Source: Membranipora membranacea
Lineage: Eukaryota > Bryozoa > Gymnolaemata > Cheilostomatida > Membraniporidae
Reading direction: 5' to 3'
DNA: 64,000 nucleotides
Assembly: GCA_914767715.1 (NCBI GenBank)
Contig: OU612072.1
Span: 16,242,001 to 16,306,000, forward strand
In this document: piece by piece, positions 48,301 to 60,300 of the stretch
Layout of the letters: each line of letters opens with the position of its first letter
Numbering within the stretch: position 1 is the first letter of the stretch
The notes under the pieces: generated by a model
The model's database searches: none
What the model was told of the DNA's origin: nothing
The model's input: the letters and a program-made list of their open reading frames with translations, nothing else
Program-made: the position numbers and the translations under genes

Positions 48301-51300
48301 TACCAGAAAGTGAATAACTTTACTTTTTCTGTTACAAGGTTCAAAGTGTAATGGACACAGTGGGTTGGTCATGATCGGACGTGAGGATCCACCAACAACC
48401 ACAGAGAGCTCTTCCTGTTTGGTGACTCTAACGAGGAGGACTATAGTAATAACTATGGTCGCAGCAGTACTCGTCTAATGTGCCTATAGAATAGTATATG
48501 TTCAATGTTTTTTGTAACAACTTGAATCTATTCATCTATCTATTCTATCCATCCTCCAGTTGACCAGCTTCATGGCAGAGCAATATAAATATATATTACA
48601 ATAAAAATATAAAATACAGTATTCTGATGGATTGTCATGTACAGCTACAGACATAGCATACCATGTTTTGGTAGTTGTGGTTGAGCGAGGAATTACCATA
48701 ATAGGCAGACAAAAAATAATTAGAAAGTTCTGAGGCTCATAGTCCAGTCATTCACTTTTGTTGTTGTCTTGGAAAGCTGTTCCTAATATCACACAAAAAA
48801 GACACTAGAATGTTCCAATTCCCAGATATTTTGTTTTCATCATACTTCACATCCATTAATTTGTGTTTTATTTTCAAATGACATAGTCTAGATCAATTTC
48901 CCTGAGATTAATTGCTGCCGTTGGTTTGTTAAAACAAACATCAGTGCACCGTACTATTCATGACATGGCTGTTTCCTGTTTTTGACATGACCACAATAGT
49001 AAAATTACATCAGAGTAAGAATAGTGTTTCATTTCCATGTATGGAACAAAGGCTTTGGCTACGATGTGGTAAGTGTCTGGTTTAGATCAACAAATTGACC
49101 AAGATTATCGCTAGGATGTTTGTCATTGGCACACCTCAATGAATGTTTTTATTGCTGACTTGGAGTAATTAGCAATCATACATTGTCACCTGATACTATT
49201 TGGCAACCAGCTAGAATGATATGTAAAATTTAACTGCCCACAAACATTTATTTTCCCATGTACGCAAGCAATAACTGGTGGTTTGTGTTGGCAAGCACAC
49301 CGATGCCTAAAGCCTGGTTCGAACCACTTTCGCAAGCAATCTTGGCACATTACAGCACATTAGAGACAATGGACATGCTGAAACATAACATCAGAGAAGA
49401 TTCCATTCTACAGTGATAAGCTCCAGGCTCCAATATTATTTAATGTGAAGTGATTTTTAATACACAGAAGTTCTCGGAATTTCTTCTTCAACAATAGGGA
49501 TTGTTTGTGCTGCGCTACCAGACATAGTGATATTGGTGTGAACCAGGCTTTAATCCAACACAACCTTACCAACAAGCGAGAGTCAATTCAGGTCAAAGAG
49601 CCTGGCATACTTCCTGTCAAGAGTTGTATCATTATTTTCTGTCTAAATAAAAATAGGGCTGGGCTGTGAAAACTATCATATCATTTTTGGTGTCAGGAAC
49701 AGTTCAGACAGCTAAACTACTACAGCAGAGAAATGTTAGACAAGCCAAGTGTTGGAAATATATTCATCTGTTCTGTGATACTACTTAGTGGTGAGTCAAT
49801 TTATTTAGATTTTAATCGTCAACTTGTCAAGCTTTAAATTTTGATTTCAAGTTTCATTGTCATTACATAAAATTGTAAACAAATTATACTTAGCCAACTC
49901 GGATTGTCAAACAAACAAGCTTCAACTTCACACTGAAGTAAAAACTGCCAGCTTTTCATCCTCAAAACTTCATGAACCAATGAGGATGGCATAGAAAAGC
50001 AAAATGGGATAGGGAAGGCGATGCTTACCTCTTTCTAAAGATTCCCCAAGATATGAGTTGACTACATAATATGCAGTCAATTAATATCTTGGTTATTTTG
50101 GTGAAATAAGTTTTGTGACATTTTGTTCACAAATGGTGGGATCAATCGATATTTATTTACGATAGAACGAAACATAATTTTGTCTCAAATATAAGGCGAG
50201 GAGCGAGAACTAATTAACTGTAGTTTCAATCCCTTTGTTTTTTTAGCAGTGGGTTTACAGTCCGTAGATGCCTTAAAGTGTTACACCTGTATCGGCAGGA
50301 GTAGAGACCATGATTGTATGACTGGGGAAAATCTCCAACTCTCTGAGTGCACAGACAAAAATACAACCACCTGCCTGAAATCGGTGCTCATAAGCGAAAC
50401 GCTCAGTAAGTACAAATGACATATCAAACATCCCTATGACCTTCATTTAATCACCACACCCCACAGTAGGTACCAGAAGGGGTGTAATGAACAGGTTAGA
50501 TTCTAATAATCAATCCTAATGATTTGGTGAGCGAATACCAGAGAAATATGCTGCACATTAAATTGTTCTGACAAAGGGGGAAAACTGTCAAATGGTTTGG
50601 CCTGACTTTGCTTTTTATTATTATTATTATTAAAATTATCATGGCCTGTATAGAGATATTGGTAACTGAGACTTGAGATTTGAGTATGGCTAGTCCAAGA
50701 AGTCCTGTCTGTGGTTTACAGTTGATTGGCTATTATTGGCCGATTACCAGCACTCACTGTAGTAACTATATTATTGTACTATTTTGCATGCACTGTTGCT
50801 GTAACCACCAATTGGATTTACCTCACCTTGAGAGAAAAGGTACTTAGCGCTTCATTGTAGGCCTTATATATCTGACGATTTTTGTTGGCAGGTATGATAA
50901 TACGATCATGTGGTATGGTTAACCACCATGACGACAAGTGTCGCCATCGGCAGGGCCAGGGTGTATCCATCTGTGTATGTCCAAGTAAGTAATTGTATGT
51001 ATGAATGTGTATATTGTATTTATGTATGTGTATATTGTATGTATGTGTATATTGTATGTATGTATGTGTATATGCCAACAGTAAAATAACCAGTAATTAT
51101 AGTATAAAGTACATTCAATTTCCCAAAATTCATGGGGGAAACTGTCACCAGCTTCTAAAGTAGCAATAAAATGTTTTATTGCAGGTGTCATATTTGACTG
51201 CCCTGTAAAGTAAAGGTATTATTTTTGTGACCCTGTTGTCAATAAATAGATTTAGTCACAAACGCTGATTGGAATAAGATAACTTATACTTCTTCAGGTT

Positions 51301-54300
51301 GAGAAGTTATGTTCAAGGTCACTGCTTCCCCAAACAGATTACGTAATTAAGATAGAAAGGAATTCCAGGCTCACCACAAGAAAGCTGTAATTGCTGCAAT
51401 GATGTGGATAGATATATGTAGGATCTGACTATTAAATACCCTACTATGCTGCTTTCCCTCTAAGGACTAAGCTGCTGAGTGTGATTGCTCTGCGCTATCA
51501 TACAGTAGAGTGTATACCTAAGCAGAGCACCATAAATGCCTTAAAGATATATTTTCTCGGCATTATTTGGAAAACATTCAGCCATTGAAATGAAATAGAC
51601 TGCCTATAAAAGTGTGCAAAATATTTTGAATGCTGTAGGAATGGGATGGAATTTTCAAGCTTGTATGATGATAGGTAGTAACTGTGACCTAGTAAGCCAT
51701 CTCCCACTCTTAAATTTTCTATCTGATATTTCCTCGGACCTGCTGACTGACCCCTCATATTTCTTACTTGTAGAAGAGGGGTGTAACTCAGGAACTCACT
51801 ACTCCCTCTCTCCGATGATTGTCCTACCAATATTCATCAACTGGATTGTCAAGTAAATGACCTAGGCATCTTGCTACACTTCCAAGTCCGGCGTTCAACT
51901 GTTAAAACTAAGTAAAACTATAAACTGTTGAAATTTACAATTTAAAATATCCAAAGATCACAAACCTTGCCTATGCCAAGCAGAGTTATCAAATCATTTG
52001 AATATTTTTTTGTGTGTCTGAAATCCAAATACAAAATGGCACCAAATGTAAAACATTTTCAAAAAATTATTTAGATTGTCAAATAGAGTATTGATAGACT
52101 CCTCATGGAACTTGTCCAGCCTAAACTTGTTGACAACTGCTAGTGAAATCATAAAACTAATTTTTTTTCTACATGTTGCATGTCATGATGATTTACCATC
52201 AGTCAGTGTGTCGCCACAACAGGATAATAATATTTTGAAACTCTAATTTTGAAGCCAAATAAAACATTTTGTTAGATTTAAATCCGTTGTTGCGTTGTTG
52301 GGTGTTATCTCGTCATTTCTGTTTGTATAAGGCAGTTGGGTTCTTACAAACAAACCAGTTTTCAACCTTGAAAACAACGTGTTGGTTACGCAATACTATG
52401 TATAATGGATTCAAAGAATATAAAAAAATCTGAAATTCCTGGATTTAAGACAGATCAGATGCTTCAAAAGGATATACTTTTGTTGCCTGTTCTCAGATTT
52501 TACTTTGGGTTAGGGCAGGGCAGTGGTGTGAGAGTAAACGTGCCAATGATTTGCACAGATTGAGTCCTCGAAGGTTGTTTGGCACTTGAGTGTATTTCAG
52601 TAGGATAGAACAAACTCATTTATTGAAAAAGTTGTTTATTCTAAAATATTTGTTTATTGACAGAGATTTCATGATTGCTTGTCTTACTTCAAGACTGAAG
52701 TTGTAATACTTTTAAACGAATTTTATGGATCATCAGTTTGAAATCGTGAAATGTGTCCGCATATGGGCAGATATTACTAACTGTAAAAAACACTAACTTC
52801 TCAGACCAAATATATGGTGGCAAAGATACTGAGGCTTTTCAATGCCGTCCCTACCCTGGCACAAGGTTTTAGACTTGGGCTAAATTTTTTCATTGACTCT
52901 GTGCGGACGTGACAAAATAAAATCGCGCACGTTTGTTTTGACAACGAACAATTTACAAAGCCTGCAAAAATGTTCAAAATCAAAAACAAGTCAAAACATC
53001 TCAAACCCTTTCCATAAAAAGCTGTCCTCGATAATTATAAGCCGGTCATCTTATAATGGATTTTCTAACTACATTCATTGTTATGACATCACTATATCAT
53101 CAGGAAGACAAAGTACTGAGTCCTATTGGGTGAGACGGTTAGTTATCTATGATAAACACTCGCTGGATACTTTTTGCCTGTCATTTGTTGCTTTCTTTGC
53201 TTGGCTAGTTGGTGGTGTAATAATATCAGTTATTTGAACAGTGCACTTTGCCTAAGTTTCACCGATTGTGTTTGGCAGTTAGTAGGAGGTTTAAGCAAGA
53301 TTCCCATAAAGAAACACGGCCTGCATCTGACAGGATTGGAGTGCCAGGTAGGTTAGAATCATTATTTTTATTTCTTGTGTGCTATGCTTATGGGCTGATA
53401 TCTCTAATAGTGCTGAACAGATAACACATAATCACTTTGTTCCCATATTTCGAATGAGTGGTCCAATCCCATTTCCATGATGAAACAACATGAAAAGACA
53501 TCTGCTGCGGCTGGAATTTGATGTCCATTGATGTCATTGTGGGAAACACTTCGGTTCGTCCCTGTTTCCAGTTCGTCCCTGTTTTTGTTTCGTCCCTTCT
53601 TGGTTCGTCCCTTATTCAGTTCATTCTAGTTTTCAGTTCATCCCATGCAGTGTCAAGGATACATTTAGAGTGAGCCCAAGCCAGAGACATCGATACAACC
53701 TCCCTATTTCTATGGCCCAACCATGGGCCTCTGTAGCCTGTCTTAAAAGCCTGTTAAGACAGGCAGACAGTATCAACCACCCATATGCTGGACATTGGCA
53801 AAGTATTCTTACCTCAATTACTTTAGAACACTCGTAAACTACCAATGTCATAGCCCTGTTCACACGGCCACGGATTTTGGTTTTTTTGGTTTTGTTGGTG
53901 CCAACAAAACCAAAAAACCAAAACCTGTGGCCGTGTGAACAGGACTACCAATGTCAGGTATAAAGGCCGAGTGCCTCATTTGTTGAGGCATTTGTTTGAG
54001 CAGTGGTATTTTCAGAATTCTGGCATGTAGCCATTCCAAGGTTAATTTTGTTGAGACCCTATCCGGAGGTCCCTTATGCTTCGTGGCAGGAAACTATTAT
54101 GATAAACGGCAGACGATGCCTGGATAGAGGTGGGCTCTCCTCTGTTAGCTGCCCTTGTTTTCATAGTTGCCTGCGATCTACAGTTCATCATAGTCAGCGG
54201 ATAGGGTATCGTGTTTATTCTGGTCTGAGAGAATTCTCATCAGGAGTGATATTCTATGGGCTTTACGTCTCTCTTGTAGAGTCTGGATTCCAAGACTAGT

Positions 54301-57300
54301 ACATGCCTCTGTGATGCCACGTCTGCCTTTGATATTTTTTATGAATCTCACTGCTTTGTTTTGCACTAGTTCAAGATCCTCCATAGAGGCATTGTCAGAC
54401 GGGTCCCAGAGTACATCTGCATTTCAAGCTTAGGGCGGCATAAGCTCATAAGCTTCTCAGGAGCTCCATGTAGCATGTATTTTATACAACCTAGAGTCTT
54501 GTTTGCGCTTCCCATAATGTAAAGCCCATTGTCTGATCTGTTGTAAAATGATTTTTTTTTTTCCAATTAAATTGGTGTCGGTGATATCATCACTTACTAG
54601 CCTGTCTTGACAAGCTTACTTATCAGAAGCTTTCAGTAACTGGCGTTGTTAAGAATTCAGATTTGAGAGTGCTGTTGATGAGACATGTCAAAACTTGATT
54701 TTGAAAATCGATGTATGAAAAATAAGGGAGCACAACTCCTATAACTGAGTTCATCCGAATATAGGGACGAACTGAGAAAAGACGAACATGTGCAGGGACG
54801 AAACAAAAATGGGGACGAAACAATAGTGGGGACGAAACGAATGGCATTCGTCATTGTGTGCAGGCGCACTATCCATTCATCCACGCCGCCTGATAGCCAT
54901 TGACATTGTATCTGGTTTCGCATCAAGAAATTCCTATCGATCAGATGTAGAACAGATTTCTGTAAAAGACTTGTCTATTTTTCTGAGAGCTCATCATTGT
55001 GCTAAATCAAATTGTGCATATTCCCCATTCATTTGATTGCCTTATTTTCTATTACGGTACCTGACATTACACAGAAAGCATGTTCGAATGTCGAGGATAG
55101 AATCATGATGTGCATTCTAGGAGTATTATGGTCTAGACCCTATTATTTACAGTACTACTATGGTTGATTTTGGGATAGGCAGAATTTTTTTTAATTTTCT
55201 TAGCCACTCTCTTTATTACTCCGAAATATCTACTACTGTGTGAACAAGATATACCAAAGCCCATAGCCGTTGAGTCTGAGTTTCAGAATATACTTCCTCG
55301 ATCGACGGCAGCTTACAAGTGATCAAATGAGGCCTGGGAGATCCACCCAAGGGTTTATGTACCTGCTTCTCATTATCAAAGGTAGGTAGCACATGACTAT
55401 GATACCTACACTTAGGTGCATGTGTAAGTACTGGTAGGTAAAGGTTAAATGTATCTACACCTAGTGTCGCCAGATGTGGTGAGAGCCTTAATGTGGTAGC
55501 AAATTGTTGTTATACTTGTGGGTATTTTACTAGCCAAGTACAACAACAGTATTGTCAATCTTCACAGTATAATATTCAATAAGCTTGTCATCGCTATTGA
55601 TGTCTTTGCTGGGACCTAGTTGTGCTAGAAAAATAAATTTGTCTAGATGATCTGCTAGTTTGATTTCTGTTGATGAATGATCTAGCGCTAATACGTTATT
55701 TGTATTCCCAAAACAATCTGGAAGCAGACAGATGGGCGACGTGGTTTGCTAGTGATGACTTCGATGTTGACCTAAATCAACAGGTATTTAGCATTGGTTA
55801 TCTTGTTTTCGCGCTACATATCAGTTCTTTGTTTTCAGCGTTACTTCTGATGACAGCTGACGGACTGAAATGCTACAATTGTACATCTGACAGCCCTAGT
55901 TCAACATGTGCCAACAATGTGAATGTAAAGCTCATAGAATGTAAAAATATGCAAATCTGCATCAAGGCAGTTCACAGCGATGTTGGTAGATGTAAGTATG
56001 ACTACCGTCGAACCATCATGCTTATCTGCATGGTTTTTCACTCATAACTTCTGGGCTAATTGGTCAATGACTTTCTTACTTTCACATTATATCCATCAAT
56101 GTCTCAAATTACATATTGTAAAGTTTTGAAGATGGATGCTCATAACTTCCTCAGACATAGCCAGATGAAAAAAGCTCTTCTCGATTTTGTTAATTTGCTT
56201 GTTTTGCTGGCTCCCTGCAGGTCACATGACTTGTCACAACGTAACGTTTTTTCAGTCTGATGAAAGTAATGGCTGTTGTGATGATAGCTTTCATGGTAGC
56301 GATAAAGGTAGCTCAGGAAACTAATCTTGAGCTATTCTACAAACTACATGAATTTCCACGTACACCATCTATCTGTGTAGCACTAGATATCCATATAGAT
56401 ATCCATGGTGGGGAAATAAAGAATCTAGCCTTTACTGGGTAAGCCAGTGGATCGAAATTTCCAATTTATTCATGATCTGTAACATCGAGCTATAATTTCT
56501 GATTTTTGATCATCCTCCACATTGAATGAGTGGTATGTGCATGGTCGATAGCTAAATATAAGTACAGAATAAGCATTCAGACGCAAGGATATATCTCAAA
56601 CCACATGGTTTGTAGTTTGACTGAGACACGAATTTCTCCACACCTAGATGACATATGCCAGAAAAAACGTGCTGGCATTTTGCCGATGGAAGCATGTTAA
56701 TGGGTGTCTCACAATGCAATTTTCTAGGCTAAGTCCAACTGATCACTTCTTTTCTTTATGTAGACGACATCCTACGAACGTGTGGAGCCGATGATGACCG
56801 TGCGGCAGACATATGTCACGTTACAATGGCAAAGCAACTGATAGTCTGCAGATGCCCCAGTCAGTTGAGCAATAAGTTACTACCCTAGGGGTGCAACTGT
56901 TATTTATTTCTATCGGTTTAGCTGGTGTTGGGTTGGTTTAACTTTAGTGAGCACCAATTTAGTCGAGCTACGCTGGCAGTTAAGATACTAGTAAGCAGAT
57001 TGGTGAACGTTTGCTGGCAATCAGTTTAACTGTTTTCTAGCATTTGGGGACTTTCCCTCCCACAAATAATTTACTTCTCTAGAGCATACGCCAACATAAG
57101 AATTGAGACTGTTTAGTTCAGAGCTATCTACACTTTATAAATAAACATTTGCCCAGTCCAGTACCCTCTTGCAACATTCCCATAATGCAACATCAACTTT
57201 GTGTTCTCAATGCTAATATGGAGGCTGTGCAATCCTAAACTGTTAGGACTTAACCAGTGTGTCCGTATCTTATTGCCCATTACTAAATCAGTGCAGTCTG

Positions 57301-60300
57301 TTATCGCCCTCCGTATTTTTGTGGATAACTATTTTGCATTATTTTCTCTTTTGCAGCTGATGGATGCAATGGAGGAAATCAATATCAGACGTCCCAATTG
57401 ATTGTAATGGTTTCGATTCTTATAAATATGCTTGTCCGATGGTAGGGGCAGGACAAAAAAGGGTACACGGACCTCGACGAAATAATTATAGGTCGTCTTA
57501 ACAATTATGCAGTTCAAAAGGAAACCATAAGAACTATTAGCAGTCCCTCATATCACTCTGATGAGTCCAATGCAATGATTTCTATGTTATAGCGCTCACT
57601 AGAAGCACACTGCTCACATGATATACTCTCTGATCGATAGAGAGTGAACTAATTCACATAGCATGAGTACCATCACATGGCATTTGCTGTGACGACCCAA
57701 GTTCAATTTTATTAATAGAGGGGCGGGTACAAGTTAGGTACTGATACTAAATTGACTATGATGATCAGAGGTACACATGATAATAGTGTAGTCAGTGTGC
57801 TCACTAGATGTGCCTGTTTGTGTATGTCTGTCTAGTACTATGTCTGCAGTTGATACCCCCAAGGAGCGCATAAGTGATCCTGATATATCTATCTATCTCT
57901 TCCTGTGCTGCTTATTATGATTGCAAGATCACATCAACAGCCAAGCCTTACTGGGCCTTCCCAGTTTAAGCAACGCTGACCCTATCACGGGACATAACTC
58001 CCTACACAACTTCAATATATGGAAACGTGCTAAGAATCTGGACAGAACACCCCAATGTCAGCATTTAATCAAAGTCACATATAAGCATGATTTATATCAA
58101 TTTCTATTCATTTTATTTTCGAAAATTGTATTTTTATTTACATTTGGATATTATTATGTATATGTGAATCATTAATCTTACAGTTTGAGATCATGATAAT
58201 TGTGTGCGGGCAAAATGATGATTATCAGTTATATATAATAGATATTTATTTGTGCTATCGCTTCCTGATCTGTGAAAATCAAGTTCTATTATTGGTGGAC
58301 TGGAGGTATGCGTTATTGTTCATGTCATTGTGGCCTATGCTAAATGAACCGATTATCCAGCTAAAAATTCAGATTGTCTTATCCGTCAAATCATGTAATT
58401 TTCTCAGAAATTCTACCCATTTCTTGACATCAGGGTCTTTCGATCAAATAAGATGGAGGTGTTTCTTCATTCAGCCCAACGCCTTTGGGTAATCTTTGAA
58501 CTATGTATGCTTCAAGTTTTTACCGCAAATTCATCTGAGTTTGTTCCTTGTTTGATGCAGCATCGACAATTTGTAAGAAAATAAGTTTGATTGCACATAA
58601 GCAGGTTGTTATATAAGTATTGTCTTGTCTTGTAAGAACTAGAGTTTCCCAGCCCGGCTACTTAATTGAATGGCAATCCTATTTGCTCTCTCCCAGCTGC
58701 TAATTTTCAGACTCGCAAAATTTCTTCTCTAAAATTCTTGTACGAAATAAGACTTAATAACTCACTCTACAATACACTTGTATCGTCCGTGGCCTCCATC
58801 CTCTATGATATACTCTGGTTCTTCGTAGCCTTCTCTCTCGTGCCAGCCTCTCAAAGTCTTCTTTGGGTCGTCGAGATGAAGCTCCTCACCCAATGTTGCT
58901 TCTGCTGAGTAAGGATTCGGGGCTAAGGGATCAACTTCTTCAGCATCATCACCTTTATAAAATATCAATCATTAACGATAAAAAAAACTGCCTGAGTTCA
59001 ACGTTGTCACATCACATGTTTTGATGATCTATCAGTGAGCACGACCGATTTAAAATGATGGGTTAACAGAATATCAGGTATTCCAGCATGATTATGATTA
59101 AATTCTAGTTCAAAATGATTTTCCCCCAAAAATCAACCTTCTCATTATTGTTTAAATGCTAAGGCAACAAGAAGGGGGCAACTCCAAAATACAACCAGCC
59201 AATAAGCCTTTTGATTTATACCATTTTGACCAATGGAATTATACAGTTGACTAATATAAACAATTAGAGCTTCGAAAGGTGTTGTCAGCTCCTAAGAACA
59301 TTTGAGTGTATCTTTTAAAAGTTGAGCTAGAAAATGCTGCTCCTTTTGTTAGTGAATATGTCATCAAGTAAGATTGGTAATTTAATAAACTGGTGACTGA
59401 ATATATCATATCAGAACTACTAAATTAGTCCTGCTTTCGATATTCAACTCCAATAATCTCCACTTTATACAGTAACACCTAACATGTCACGGTATACAAT
59501 ATGAGACCACACTGACATCGAGACTACACTATTAACATGTGTATTTCTGATCGTTAGAGTCAATTTAGAGTGAGTACCTAACATGTACCCGCCCTTAATA
59601 AGTAAAATCGAACCCGGGTCGTTTCACTAAATTCCTTGTGATGGTACTCATGCTAAGTGAATTGATTCACTCTCTATCGATCAGAGATATACATGCAATA
59701 ATATCTCAAGTGATCAGTGTCACATGAGACTACGTAGGCAGACCTTGACATACCCATTCCCCACGAGCATCCCCCTCCATCGGCTGTGCCACCTCCCCCA
59801 CCCTCAGCAAGCTTAGCCTGAGCTCTCTGCTGCAGCTTCTCCTCAAGCTGGGCTTTCCTCTTCTCCCTGAGCGCAGTAAGGTCCTCAGGTGTGAGCTCAT
59901 TTTCTTGGTCTTCGTTTGGACCCTAAAAAATCATGGATATAAAAATCGGTTTACATCAGACAGTTTATGCGATGCAGCACATCCAGATAGAGGTCAACTG
60001 CCATAGTTTTGTGTCAGGATAGCTGGTAGTAGCATTTCATTATCAACAACCTTCCCATTGTGGTTAATAATGGGATGCTTCTAGCATCTATCCCAGCGCA
60101 GTTTTTACTACTTAATCTAGTAAAGTTGGTGAGTGAAAGTTGGTAGCTTTGAATGGAGACAAATACTTTAAAACAAAAAAGATTGAATACCTGCATAATA
60201 TGAAGTCTGGAGGAGCCACCAAACTTGAATGTATGTCCGACTCTGAGCCTTGTGTACTCATGTGCTGTGATTCTTTTCTTGTTAACTGTTGTACCGTGAG

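Noticed and set aside
52893-53237. 114-codon ORF as a gene
   Set aside because: No family features or splice context; spacer sequence.
56260-56442. Short hydrophobic ORF ([16 protein letters not shown]) as a sixth signal-peptide exon
   Set aside because: Lies in intron 2 of Ly6 E within the block shared with Ly6 A, where the equivalent stretch is not open in the same way, and no following exon fits.
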